From an uncultured Christensenella sp. (GTDB lineage: Bacteria; Bacillota; Clostridia; Christensenellales; Borkfalkiaceae): 64,000 nucleotides of DNA. The DNA is taken from NCBI GenBank assembly GCA_910577055.1, contig CAJTKX010000004.1, positions 62,001-126,000 on the forward strand, in the 5' to 3' direction. A program made the position numbers and the translations under genes. The notes below the pieces were generated by a model that ran no database searches, had not been told where the DNA came from, and saw only the letters and a list, made by a program, of their open reading frames with translations. Every line of letters begins with the position of its first letter. The first letter of the stretch is position 1. Of this stretch, positions 8,414-16,983 are shown piece by piece.

Positions 8414-10126
8414 ATGTTAGAAAAATATATCAACGCCGCAAAGCGCGCCGAAAAAGCCGATTTGGTTTTAAAAAACGCGACCTTTGTAGACGTTTTCACG
8501 GGCAAAATCAGAAAGGGCGATATCGCCGTTGCGGGCGAAAAAATCGTCGGTACGGGCGAATACGAGGGCAAGGAAGAGGTGGACTGCACGGGTCTTACTG
8601 TGCTTCCGTCGTATATAGACGGTCACGTTCACATTGAAAGCTCACAACTTTCCCCCGAGGAGTTCGCGTCTTTAATCGTTCCGCGCGGCACTACGACGAT
8701 TATAGCCGACCCGCACGAAATAACCAACGTCTGCGGTTTGGCGGGTTGCGAGTATATTTCCAAAGCTTCGCAAAACGTGCCTTTGGACGTAAAGCTGCAA
8801 CTTCCGTCGTGCGTGCCCGCAACGCCTTTTGAAACCAGCGGCGCAATTTTAAACGGCAAGGATATCGAAAAAAATATTGTAAAAGACTATCTTTTCGGCT
8901 TGGGTGAGTTTATGAATTACCCCGGCGTAGTTTCCGCCGACCCCGATACGGTCAAAAAGCTTGAAGCGGCGCATGCCGCGGGCAAAATTATCGACGGGCA
9001 CGCCCCCGCGGTTTACGGACACGATTTAAACGCTTATCTTTGCGGCGGCATATCCACCGACCACGAGTGCGTTACGGGCGAGGAAATCGAAGAGAAAATT
9101 TCAAAGGGAGTGTATGTGCATATCAGACACGGCTCTTCCACGCAGAACCTCGGCAACGCTAAGTTCATCACCAAAGAGAATATGCGCCGATTTATCCTTT
9201 GCACGGACGACAGACACGCCGCCGACTTGAAAGAAAAGGGACACTTGGACGACGCTTTGCGTAGGCTTGTTGCCGACGGGCTTGACCCCGTAACCGCGGT
9301 AACATGCGCAACCTTGAACTGCGCGGAGTGTTACGGCTTGAAGTGGAGGGGTGCAATCGCTCCGTTTTACCTTGCCGACCTTGTCGTGGTTGACAATTTG
9401 AAAAACTTTAACGCAAAATACGTTTTCAAAAACGGCAAGCTTGTCGCAAAGGACGGCAAGCCGCTATTCGATACTTCTAAAAAGTATCTTCCTAAAAGCG
9501 TTTTAAACACCGTCCGCGTTAAAGATTTAACCGCCGCCGACTTTGTTTTGACGCTTAAAGGCACAAAGGCTAAGGCAATGACGATACTCCCCGGCGGGGT
9601 AGTCACGGGCTGCGAAATAGTTGAGGTCGAAAGCAAAAACGGCGACGCGGTCGTAGAGGGAACCGACCTTTTGAAAATGGCGGTTGTCGAGCGCCACAAG
9701 CTTACGGGGAATATCGGCAAGGGGCTGTTTAAGGGATACGGCTTTAAGGGCGGCGCAATGGGAATAACTATCGCGCACGACTCTCACAATATCATACTCC
9801 TCGGCGATGATAACGAAAGTATGGCAAAAGCCGCAAATCATTTGAAAAAGATAGGCGGGGGAATGGTAATCGTCGATAAAAACAGCGGCGAAGTCCATTC
9901 GCTTACCCTCGATATAGGCGGGCTGATGTCTTCACGCGATGCCGAGGGGTTGCAACGCGACAGCCGCGCCCTTATCGAGCGCGCCCACGCAATGGGGGTT
10001 AAGCGCGAATTCGAGGCGTTTATGTCCTTGGCTTTCACCTCGCTTGCGGTTATCCCTAAATTAAAGCTTTTGGATACGGGGCTTTTCGACGTGGAGAAAT
10101 TCGCTTTCACCGATATCAACGCATAA
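8414..10126 (+). CDS. ade: Adenine deaminase
   Basis: 570 residues, the normal length. It deaminates adenine to hypoxanthine and ammonia in purine salvage. The amidohydrolase metal motif DGHVHIESS (about 69-77) is followed by GTTTIIADPHEITNVCG, IDGHAPAV, TDHECVTGEE and TDDRH, all typical of the AdeC family. The C-terminal domain (KRGFKGGAMG-like IAHDSHN, GGMVIVD, and LDIGGLMS) is also as expected. ATG 8414 follows an AGG-type ribosome binding site; an upstream in-frame ATG at 8390 is less likely. The gene is partnered with the purine permease. Confidence 0.95.
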   Translation: MLEKYINAAKRAEKADLVLKNATFVDVFTGKIRKGDIAVAGEKIVGTGEYEGKEEVDCTGLTVLPSYIDGHVHIESSQLSPEEFASLIVPRGTTTIIADPHEITNVCGLAGCEYISKASQNVPLDVKLQLPSCVPATPFETSGAILNGKDIEKNIVKDYLFGLGEFMNYPGVVSADPDTVKKLEAAHAAGKIIDGHAPAVYGHDLNAYLCGGISTDHECVTGEEIEEKISKGVYVHIRHGSSTQNLGNAKFITKENMRRFILCTDDRHAADLKEKGHLDDALRRLVADGLDPVTAVTCATLNCAECYGLKWRGAIAPFYLADLVVVDNLKNFNAKYVFKNGKLVAKDGKPLFDTSKKYLPKSVLNTVRVKDLTAADFVLTLKGTKAKAMTILPGGVVTGCEIVEVESKNGDAVVEGTDLLKMAVVERHKLTGNIGKGLFKGYGFKGGAMGITIAHDSHNIILLGDDNESMAKAANHLKKIGGGMVIVDKNSGEVHSLTLDIGGLMSSRDAEGLQRDSRALIERAHAMGVKREFEAFMSLAFTSLAVIPKLKLLDTGLFDVEKFAFTDINA

Positions 10127-10148
10127 GCTTTTCGCTTAAAAATAAACC

Positions 10149-10181
10149 AAGCCCGAGGGCGCTTTTCGCGCCCTCGGGCTT
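10149..10181. terminator. Bidirectional terminator between ade and the Cys-rich protein gene
   Basis: Perfect 14 bp arms AAGCCCGAGGGCGC/GCGCCCTCGGGCTT with a 5-nt loop and T-rich flank. It serves two convergent genes. The same arms recur at 10747-10778. Confidence 0.9.
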
Positions 10182-10462
10182 TAATCGTCTTTTAAAATAA
10201 GCGCTAAATCATCAAGCTTTTTGCGTATTTCGAAAATAACTTTTATAACGCCTTCGCGCTGCTCGGCAATCTGCGCCTCTTGCGGCTCCCAAAATTCGCA
10301 AGCAAGGCATTTTGAAATATGCTTTCTTGAAACGGTTTTTGTAAGGTTGCCGTTGGCGCAGTGCCCGTCTGTATATACTTTTACAAGCTTTCCGTGTTTG
10401 TTCTTATAATAGTGTTGGTAAAAATAATAACAGTTATCGCAAGATTTTTCTGTTTGGTCCAT
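10181..10462 (-). CDS. Small Cys-rich protein, family member 1
   Basis: 93 residues. It is paralogous to the proteins at 16375-16641 and 21142-21417. Shared pattern: an N-terminal SCDNC (CxxC), a central GHC-N, then C-x-FWE, and a C-terminal amphipathic helix ending in LILKDD. The four cysteines suggest a zinc knuckle. There is no signal peptide or membrane segment, so it is probably cytoplasmic. It is transcribed divergently from an XRE regulator. Its start codon lies only 6 nt beyond a perfect TATAAT, so the transcript is probably leaderless. I do not recognise the family; a DNA- or protein-binding role is a guess. Confidence 0.8.
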   Translation of the reverse strand: MDQTEKSCDNCYYFYQHYYKNKHGKLVKVYTDGHCANGNLTKTVSRKHISKCLACEFWEPQEAQIAEQREGVIKVIFEIRKKLDDLALILKDD

Positions 10463-10468
10463 AGAAAA

Positions 10469-10524
10469 ATTATAATACCGACATATTGGTTAGTCAAGTA
10501 ATTTAACCAAAATTTTGGTTAAAT
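10469..10524. promoter_or_regulatory. Divergent promoter/operator between Cys-rich gene 1 and its XRE gene
   Basis: Minus strand: TTGACT (10497-10492), 17 bp, TATAAT (10474-10469), then 6 nt to the ATG. A perfect 24-bp palindrome with 12 bp arms ATTTAACCAAAA occupies 10501-10524, immediately upstream of the XRE gene. A further half-site, ATTGGTTAG, overlaps the minus-strand spacer. These are probable XRE operators. Confidence 0.8.
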
Positions 10525-10530
10525 ATTCCT

Positions 10531-10743
10531 ATGAGATTAAATTACGGAGAAGCACTTAAAGACCAAAGAAAGAATGCGGGATTAAGTCAAAAAGAATTAT
10601 CAAAGGCAACGGGAATTCCGCAACAGACAATAAGTTGGAGTGAAACAAATCAAGGTATTCCAAGTATTGATTTCTGTGTGCAACTTGCAGATTTTTACGG
10701 TATTTCGGTGGACGAGCTTATCGGACACGAAATTAGCAAATAA
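10531..10743 (+). CDS. XRE-family HTH regulator
   Basis: 70 residues, a single Cro/CI HTH: LKDQRKNAGLSQKELSKATGIPQQTISWSE, then SIDFCVQLADFYGISVDELIG. This is a classical small repressor. It is divergent from the Cys-rich gene and starts 6 nt after the 24-bp palindrome. No Shine-Dalgarno is visible. It probably represses itself and its divergent partner. Confidence 0.9.
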   Translation: MRLNYGEALKDQRKNAGLSQKELSKATGIPQQTISWSETNQGIPSIDFCVQLADFYGISVDELIGHEISK

Positions 10744-10746
10744 ATA

Positions 10747-10778
10747 AAGCCCGAGGGCGCAAACGCGCCCTCGGGCTT
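10747..10778 (+). terminator. Terminator after the XRE gene
   Basis: Arms are identical in sequence to those of the terminator at 10149-10181 (14 of 14 bases in each arm), with loop AAAC. The two copies bracket the Cys-rich/XRE cassette. Confidence 0.9.
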
Positions 10779-10849
10779 ACTGTTTTACAACTTTATTATT
10801 TGTTTATAAATAATAAGGGTGTTTTTTACAAGAAATTACAAAAAACAGA

Positions 10850-10878
10850 TTTACATATTTTCCAAAATATAGTAAAAT
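10850..10878 (+). promoter_or_regulatory. secA promoter
   Basis: TTTACA (10850-10855) and TAAAAT (10873-10878), 17 bp apart, 34 bp before the secA start. Confidence 0.7.
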
Positions 10879-10912
10879 AAAAAAAGATATTAAATTTTAA
10901 GGTAAATTTCTT

Positions 10913-13900
10913 ATGGGACTTATCAAATTCATACTCGGCGCGGACAGCCGCAGCGCGTTAAAAAAGCTTAACAAACTTGCGAACAAGGTTGAAGCGTTGG
11001 ATTCTAAATACGCCGCAATGGACGACAAGGAGCTTAAAAGCCAAACCCAAATTTTAAAGGATAGGCTTGCAAAGGGCGAAACCTTGGACGACATTATGTT
11101 CGACGCGTTCGCCGCCTTCCGCGAGGCAAGTTGGCGCGTTTTAAAAATGAAGCACTTCCACGTTCAGATAGTGGGCGGTATTTGCTTGCACCAAGGGCGT
11201 ATCGCCGAAATGAAAACGGGCGAAGGCAAAACCCTTGTTTCAACGCTCCCCGCATACCTCAACGCTTTGACGGGTAAGGGCGTGCATATCGTCACCGTCA
11301 ACGACTACCTTGCAAAACGCGACGCGGAGTGGATGGGCAAAGTCCATAAGTTTATGGGTATGACGGTCGGCGTGGTCGTTCCCGGTATGGACGATAACGA
11401 AAAGAAAAAAGCTTATCAATGCGACGTAATCTACGCCACCAATAACGAGTTAGGCTTCGACTACCTACGCGACAACTTGAAAACCTCTATCCCCGCAATG
11501 GTTCAGCGCGAGCTTAACTATTGCATAATCGACGAGGTGGACAGTATCTTAATAGACGAGGCGCGTACCCCCTTAATCATTTCGGGTAGGGGCGGAGAAA
11601 GCTCGAAACTGTACGAGGACGTGGACAGATTCGTTCGTAACTTGCAAGGCGGCTTCGACGACGATAAAAAGGAAGCGGAAAAAAGAACGCCTTCCAAAAA
11701 GAAAAAAGAGCTTTCCGACGCCGACAGAGCCGCACAAGAAGAGCTTGCGCGCGTGCTCGAAGAAATGGAGAATTGGGACTATATCATCGACAGAAAGGAC
11801 AAGTCCGTAACCATTACCGAAAAAGGCGCGGAAAAGGCTGAGCGTTTCTTCGGCATAAAGAATTTGGGCGATATCGAAAACGCCGACTTAAACCACCACA
11901 TACAGCAAGCCTTGAAGGCGCACGAGCTGTTCCATAACGGCGAGGAATACATCGTTTCCCCCGACGGCGAAATTCTTATAGTAGACGAATTTACGGGCCG
12001 TGTTTTAAACGGCAGAAGATACTCCGACGGACTTCACCAAGCAATCGAGGCGAAAGAAAAGGTTAAGGTCAAGGAAGAAAACAAGACCCACGCAACCGTC
12101 ACGTTCCAAAACTATTTCAGACTTTACAATAAGCTTGCGGGTATGACGGGTACGGCTATGACCGAAGAGGACGAGTTCAGAACTATCTACTCTTTGGACG
12201 TAGTTCCCATTCCCACCAACAGACCCGTGCAAAGAATCGACCTTGCCGATATGATTTATTCCACGGTAGAGGGCAAAAAACGCGCAATCGTCAACGAAGT
12301 CGTGGAGCGCCACGCAAAGGGTCAACCCATTCTTATTGGTACCGTCACCGTAGAAAAGTCTGAGGAAATTTCAAGGCTTCTTCGCCGCAACGGCGTAAAG
12401 CACAACATTTTGAACGCCAAAAACCACGAGCGCGAGGCGGAAATCGTCGCGCAAGCGGGCAGACTTAACGCGGTTACAATCGCTACCAACATGGCGGGAC
12501 GCGGCACCGATATTCTTCTTGGCGGCAACCCCGAATACCTTGCAAAAAAGCGTATGCGCGAAGAGGGCTACGACCACGAAATGATTGAAGTGGCAATCTC
12601 CTACGCGGACAGAGAATTCACCGAGGAAGAGCAGACCGCGCGCAACCGCTACGCAGAGCTTTATGAAAACTACAAAAAGGAAACCGACGCCGAAAAGCAA
12701 GAGGTTATCGCGGCGGGCGGCTTGTGTATTTTGGGTACCGAGCGCCACGAATCCCGCCGTATCGACAACCAGCTGCGCGGACGAAGCGGTCGTCAAGGCG
12801 ACCCCGGCGCGTCGGTGTTCTTTATCTCGCTTGAAGACGACCTTGCAAAGCGTTTCGGCGGCGAGAGAATGAAACAGCTTTACAACGTCTTTAAAATAGA
12901 CGAGGACCAATGCTTACAGTCCAAAATGCTTTCGCGCAGCGTCGAGAACGCGCAACGCGCAATCGAGGGCAGAAACTTCGGTATAAGAAAGCACACGCTG
13001 CAATACGACGAGGTTATGAACGAACAGCGTAAAACCATTTACGGCGAACGCTTGAACGTTTTAAAAGGCTCCGACGTGCACGAGCAGATGCTTAAATATA
13101 TCCCCGACTATATCGCAAAGGTTGTAGGAGAGGCAGTCAATACGGACGAAATGCCCGAAAAGTGGGACGAGGTCGCGCTTAACGAAGCGTTACAGCAAAA
13201 GGTTTACCCCGACGAGTGCACTTTTGTAATCACGCGCGAAAACCTTGAAAAGTGGGACTACGAACGCGCTATAAATAAAATTTCGAAAGAAGTTATTAAA
13301 GCTTACGAGCAAAAGATTATAAACATTTCCGAAATGACGGACGGGCAAGTAGACTATCATCAAGTTGAAAGAAACGAGCTTTTGCGCAGTGTAGACAAGA
13401 ATTGGATAGACCATATCGACGCTATGGACCAACTCAGAAAGGGTATAGGACTTCGCGGCTACGCTCAGCAAGACCCCGTAATCGCCTACAAGCAAGAGGG
13501 CTACGAGATGTTCGAGGAGATGATTGAGCGCGTTCAAACCACAACCATTTCAAGGCTGTTGAAGGGACGCATCGTGCGCGTACAGAACGGTCAACCCGTG
13601 CCCATGCCCCGCCCGAACCCTAACGGCGGCATAGCACCGATGAATCCTTCGATTGCGGCTAAGGCAAGGGAAATAATGCAAGAGAAATTAAAGGCGCAAG
13701 AAGCGGCCGAGCAAGCAGCAAACGCCGCAAAGACAGCAAGCGCGGAACAGCCCAAAGAGGGACTTACTCCTTCGGCGGCGGCGACCCCCGCGGCAAATGC
13801 AAGCGGTCCCGTTATCGGCGACGCGCCCGAGCCCCCCAAGGACTTGACGGCTAATATCGAGGGCAAGCAACAGCCCAAGGTTGCCTCAAAAAATTCAAAG

Positions 13901-13978
13901 GTCGGCAGAAACGACCCTTGCCCTTGCGGCAGCGGCAAAAAGTACAAAGATTGCTGCTATTGGAAAGACAATAAGTAA
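10913..13978 (+). CDS. secA: Preprotein translocase ATPase SecA
   Basis: 1021 residues; the motor that drives secreted proteins through SecYEG. Walker A KTGEGKTL (101-108), DEVDSILIDEART (near 206), MAGRGTDI and RIDNQLRGRSGRQGDPG are all present, as is a C-terminal SEC-C zinc motif CPCGSGKKYKDCCYW. It is longer than the roughly 840-residue Bacillus protein. A charged, Lys/Glu-rich insertion lies near 245-295 (FDDDKKEAEKRTPSKKKK), and an Ala/Pro-rich linker precedes the zinc motif. It has its own promoter and is followed 12 nt later by prfB, a common SecA-PrfB operon. Confidence 0.98.
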   Translation: MGLIKFILGADSRSALKKLNKLANKVEALDSKYAAMDDKELKSQTQILKDRLAKGETLDDIMFDAFAAFREASWRVLKMKHFHVQIVGGICLHQGRIAEMKTGEGKTLVSTLPAYLNALTGKGVHIVTVNDYLAKRDAEWMGKVHKFMGMTVGVVVPGMDDNEKKKAYQCDVIYATNNELGFDYLRDNLKTSIPAMVQRELNYCIIDEVDSILIDEARTPLIISGRGGESSKLYEDVDRFVRNLQGGFDDDKKEAEKRTPSKKKKELSDADRAAQEELARVLEEMENWDYIIDRKDKSVTITEKGAEKAERFFGIKNLGDIENADLNHHIQQALKAHELFHNGEEYIVSPDGEILIVDEFTGRVLNGRRYSDGLHQAIEAKEKVKVKEENKTHATVTFQNYFRLYNKLAGMTGTAMTEEDEFRTIYSLDVVPIPTNRPVQRIDLADMIYSTVEGKKRAIVNEVVERHAKGQPILIGTVTVEKSEEISRLLRRNGVKHNILNAKNHEREAEIVAQAGRLNAVTIATNMAGRGTDILLGGNPEYLAKKRMREEGYDHEMIEVAISYADREFTEEEQTARNRYAELYENYKKETDAEKQEVIAAGGLCILGTERHESRRIDNQLRGRSGRQGDPGASVFFISLEDDLAKRFGGERMKQLYNVFKIDEDQCLQSKMLSRSVENAQRAIEGRNFGIRKHTLQYDEVMNEQRKTIYGERLNVLKGSDVHEQMLKYIPDYIAKVVGEAVNTDEMPEKWDEVALNEALQQKVYPDECTFVITRENLEKWDYERAINKISKEVIKAYEQKIINISEMTDGQVDYHQVERNELLRSVDKNWIDHIDAMDQLRKGIGLRGYAQQDPVIAYKQEGYEMFEEMIERVQTTTISRLLKGRIVRVQNGQPVPMPRPNPNGGIAPMNPSIAAKAREIMQEKLKAQEAAEQAANAAKTASAEQPKEGLTPSAAATPAANASGPVIGDAPEPPKDLTANIEGKQQPKVASKNSKVGRNDPCPCGSGKKYKDCCYWKDNK

Positions 13979-13990
13979 TACGAAACGTTT

Positions 13991-15091
13991 ATGTTTAAGG
14001 CAGACGATTACAGATTAAAACTTAAGTCCCTTGCCGACACCCTTGCAGAGGCGAAGTACGCGTTGGATATTGATAATCTTGACGCGCGCCTTGCCGAGCT
14101 TAAAGCCGAGCAAGAAAAGCCCGAGGTTTGGCAAGATTTGGAAAAATCGAAAAAAATCGGCCGTGAAATTTCTTCGGTAGAGGGCAAAATCAGCTCCTAC
14201 AAAAACGGAGAGGGCGCGCTTGCGGACGCTTCCGCTTTTATCGATTTAATCGAAGAGGCGGACGACGAAAGCCTTATACCCGAGTTGGAGAGTATGATTT
14301 CCGTTGCCGAAGAGGACATCGAAAATATGCGCATACGCGCGCTGCTTCGCGGCAAGTACGACGGCAACAACGCAATACTTAACTTGCATGCGGGCGCGGG
14401 CGGCACCGAGGCTTGCGATTGGACGCAGATGCTTTACAGAATGTACTGCCGCTACTGCGAAAAGCAAGGCTTTAAGGTTACCGAGCTTGACTTCGAGGAC
14501 GGCGACGAGGCGGGCTTGAAATCCGTATCTTTCAAGGTTGACGGAGAAAACGCTTACGGGTTTTTAAAGGCGGAAAAGGGCGTGCACCGCTTGGTCAGAA
14601 TTTCCCCGTTCGACAGCAACAAGCGCCGACACACATCGTTTGCTTCTTTGGAAGTTATGCCCGAGGTTGACGACGACAACTCGGTTGAAATCCGCGACGA
14701 GGATATCCGCATCGACGTATACCGTTCGTCCGGCGCGGGCGGACAGAAAGTCAATAAGACCGAAACCGCCATAAGAATTACGCACTTTCCCACGGGCATA
14801 GTGGTAACTTGCCAAAACGAGAGAAGCCAACTTCAAAACAAGGCTATGGCGTTCGAGTATCTGCGCGCAAAACTTGTAGAAAGGCAGATAGCCGAGCGCG
14901 AAGCTGCCGATGCCGAGATAAAGGGCGAAATTAAAAAAATAGAGTGGGGCAGCCAAATCCGCAGCTATGTTTTTTGCCCGTACACCTTAGTTAAGGACCA
15001 CCGCACGGGCTTTGAAAACACCAACGTACAAGCTGTTATGGACGGCGATATCCAAGGCTTTATAATCGACTATTTGAAAAAGACTGTATAA
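13991..15091 (+). CDS. prfB: Peptide chain release factor 2
   Basis: 366 residues. It recognises UGA/UAA stop codons and triggers peptide release. SSGAGGQKVNKTETA carries the catalytic GGQ, and RISPFDSNKRRHTSF carries the SPF tripeptide that distinguishes RF2 from RF1. In many bacteria the prfB reading frame is interrupted near codon 25 by an in-frame UGA and a programmed +1 shift. Here the N-terminal frame is continuous (SLADTLAEAKYALDIDNLDA), so that autoregulatory frameshift is absent. Confidence 0.97.
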   Translation: MFKADDYRLKLKSLADTLAEAKYALDIDNLDARLAELKAEQEKPEVWQDLEKSKKIGREISSVEGKISSYKNGEGALADASAFIDLIEEADDESLIPELESMISVAEEDIENMRIRALLRGKYDGNNAILNLHAGAGGTEACDWTQMLYRMYCRYCEKQGFKVTELDFEDGDEAGLKSVSFKVDGENAYGFLKAEKGVHRLVRISPFDSNKRRHTSFASLEVMPEVDDDNSVEIRDEDIRIDVYRSSGAGGQKVNKTETAIRITHFPTGIVVTCQNERSQLQNKAMAFEYLRAKLVERQIAEREAADAEIKGEIKKIEWGSQIRSYVFCPYTLVKDHRTGFENTNVQAVMDGDIQGFIIDYLKKTV

Positions 15092-15099
15092 ATTTACTT

Positions 15100-15122
15100 A
15101 CGCGCGCACATTGTGCGCGCGT
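15100..15122 (+). terminator. GC-rich hairpin between prfB and tsaD
   Basis: A near-perfect palindrome with 10 bp arms (ACGCGCGCAC/GTGCGCGCGT) and almost no loop. No T-run follows, so termination is doubtful; it may slow polymerase or protect the upstream message. Confidence 0.5.
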
Positions 15123-15134
15123 TCATTAATAATT

Positions 15135-16172
15135 ATGTACGACATACATTCATTCAAAATTAAAGATAATCCCGTAATTTTGGGCTTGGAATCAAGCTGC
15201 GACGAAACCGCTGCGGCGATAATAAAGGGCAGAAAATTGCTTTCAAGCCAAATTATTTCATCTGCAACCGAGCAAGCCAAATTCGGCGGGGTTGTGCCGG
15301 AAATCGCCTCTCGCGCGCATACCGAGGCAGTGGACGAGGTTGTTCGCCGCGCTTTGGACGAGGCCGGCGTTACGCTTGACGATATTGACGCTGTCGCCGT
15401 CACCTACGGCGCGGGGCTTTTGGGCGCGCTTTTGGTCGGACTGTCGTTTGCAAAATCGCTTGCGTACACGTTAAACGTGCCGCTTATCGCGGTAAACCAT
15501 ATTCGCGGGCATATGGCGGCGGCGTACCTTGTAGACGAAAAACTGAAACCGCCGTTTATTACTTTGCTTGCAAGCGGCGGGCACACGGCGATACTTCATA
15601 CCAAAACCTATACCGAGTTTGAAATTTTGGGCGGCACTTCGGACGACGCCGCGGGCGAAGCGTTTGATAAAGTAGCGCGGGTTTTGGGGCTTTCTTACCC
15701 CGGCGGGGTAAACGTAGAGCGGCTTGCACGGGACGGGCAAAACAGCGTGCCGCTGCCAAAGTGTCAAGTTAAAAACACCCAAGCTTTGCAGTTTTCATAC
15801 AGCGGCTTAAAAACTGCGGTAATAAACTATTGCCACAATAAACAACAAAAGGGCGAAGAGGTCGATAAAGAGAACGTAGCTTGTTCGTTCCAACACGCGG
15901 CGGTTGACCCGCTTGTAAAAAAGACGGTGGAGTGCGCCAAGGCGCGCGGGGTTAATACCGTAACCGCGGGCGGTGGAGTTATTGCAAACGGGTATTTGCG
16001 CGCAACGCTTGAAGAAGAGTGCAAAAAAGCGGGCTTAAATTTGGTTTTACCCGAAAAGAAGTACTGCACGGATAACGCGGCGATGATTGCCGCCGAGGGG
16101 CTTATACAGTACCAAGCGGGTAACTTTGCAAAAATGAATGTAAACGCCCGCGCCCAAATACCTTTAAAGTAA
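15135..16172 (+). CDS. tsaD: tRNA N6-adenosine threonylcarbamoyltransferase TsaD
   Basis: 345 residues. It transfers the threonylcarbamoyl group to A37 of ANN-decoding tRNAs, working with TsaB and TsaE. Motifs: LGLESSCDETAAA near the N-terminus, the metal-binding HIRGH (about 121-125), LLASGGHTAI, GEAFDKVARVLGLSYPGG and the C-terminal CTDNAAMIA. I prefer ATG 15135 to a TTG at 15111, which lies inside the upstream hairpin. No convincing ribosome binding site is seen. Confidence 0.95.
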   Translation: MYDIHSFKIKDNPVILGLESSCDETAAAIIKGRKLLSSQIISSATEQAKFGGVVPEIASRAHTEAVDEVVRRALDEAGVTLDDIDAVAVTYGAGLLGALLVGLSFAKSLAYTLNVPLIAVNHIRGHMAAAYLVDEKLKPPFITLLASGGHTAILHTKTYTEFEILGGTSDDAAGEAFDKVARVLGLSYPGGVNVERLARDGQNSVPLPKCQVKNTQALQFSYSGLKTAVINYCHNKQQKGEEVDKENVACSFQHAAVDPLVKKTVECAKARGVNTVTAGGGVIANGYLRATLEEECKKAGLNLVLPEKKYCTDNAAMIAAEGLIQYQAGNFAKMNVNARAQIPLK

Positions 16173-16193
16173 ACGTTACGTTACGCTCACATC

Positions 16194-16296
16194 AAACTTA
16201 AAGCCGCCCGCGCAAGCGTTCCGCTTGACTAAGTATTTTAATTGCATTAAGGCAATTATTGCTTAGCGCAAGTCAAACGCGCGCGGGCGGCAGTTT
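16194..16296. repeat. Long imperfect hairpin containing a dispersed repeat (copy 1)
   Basis: An outer stem GCCGCCCGCGC/GCGCGGGCGGC plus AAACT/AGTTT closes a structure with inner pairs CTTGACTAAG with CTTAGCGCAAG, and AATTGC/GCAATT at the tip. Bases 16214-16257 match the reverse complement of 26063-26106 at 37 of 44 positions by hand alignment. It sits in the tsaD-to-16375 gap and may also terminate tsaD transcription. Confidence 0.7.
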
Positions 16297-16374
16297 AATT
16301 GATTATAATTAAATATTAGTTCGTATTTTATGAACTGAAAAGCATTGAAAATGAGTATTAGCTATAATTACTTT

Positions 16375-16641
16375 ATGGAACAAGATAAAAAATGTGAAAA
16401 CTGTATACACTATAACGAATTATTTATAATTTACAAAGCGCGGTATAGAAAGTGCGGCGGATTTTGCGGCAATAAAAGAGTTTATAAGGTACATAATAAA
16501 AACAAGTACGCGCCCAAGCCGTGCGACAAGTGGGAACAAAAGCCGAGCGTAATAGAAGCGGAGAGGGAAAACTGTTTAAAGGTTTTAAAAGATATACGCA
16601 AAAGGCTTTCTGAAATATCCCTTATTCTTAAAGACGATTAA
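16375..16641 (+). CDS. Small Cys-rich protein, family member 3 (no adjacent XRE gene)
   Basis: 88 residues from ATG 16375 (MEQDKKCENC). This start matches MEQEKMCENC of the paralog at 21142; an in-frame ATG 30 nt upstream is less likely because it would begin upstream of the -10 element. It has CxxC, the central CGGFCGN, C-DKWE and the helical tail ending LILKDD. TATAAT at 16363-16368 lies exactly 6 nt before the ATG, as in both paralogs, but no good -35 and no neighbouring XRE gene are seen. It sits between tsaD and the ileS T-box. Function unknown. Confidence 0.75.
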   Translation: MEQDKKCENCIHYNELFIIYKARYRKCGGFCGNKRVYKVHNKNKYAPKPCDKWEQKPSVIEAERENCLKVLKDIRKRLSEISLILKDD

Positions 16642-16684
16642 ATTTTATTAAAGATGATTGAAATAAAAAATTTCAATAATTTGC

Positions 16685-16713
16685 TTTACTTTTTTAGGGT
16701 GGTTGGGTATAAT
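16685..16713 (+). promoter_or_regulatory. Promoter of the T-box-ileS transcript
   Basis: TTTACT (16685-16690), 17 bp, TATAAT (16708-16713). It starts transcription just before the T-box leader. Confidence 0.75.
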
Positions 16714-16734
16714 CTAACTATAACATAATTCAAA

Positions 16735-16975
16735 GGCGATGACGAAGGACAATGCCGTGCGGACGGGGTTTCAAAGAGAGCTTTCGGTTGGTGTAAGAAA
16801 GCAAACTCCCCGCGCAGGATATCACCTTTCAGCCCGCATTACGAAAGTAGACGAGTAGTTTTGCGCGGATTCGTAACCCGTTACAAGTTACGGCAAATGT
16901 CAGTTTGTTTTGGTGGTATATAAAAACGCTTATTTTTAGGTGTCCGGACAAAATCTCGGATACCTTTTTTTATAG
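16735..16975 (+). promoter_or_regulatory. T-box riboswitch (tRNA-Ile) with terminator controlling ileS
   Basis: Stem I carries the T-box signatures AGAGAGC...GGTTGGTGTAAGAAAGC (distal loop) and a specifier region GGATATCACC containing ATC for isoleucine. Further on, TTTGGTGGTATATAAAAACGC stands in the T-box position, its UGGU able to pair with the tRNA acceptor end. The terminator is AGGTGTCCG/CGGATACCT plus seven T (16938-16971). Uncharged tRNA-Ile would favour antitermination. This element occupies most of the 342-base gap before ileS. Confidence 0.9.
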
Positions 16976-16983
16976 GAGACAAT

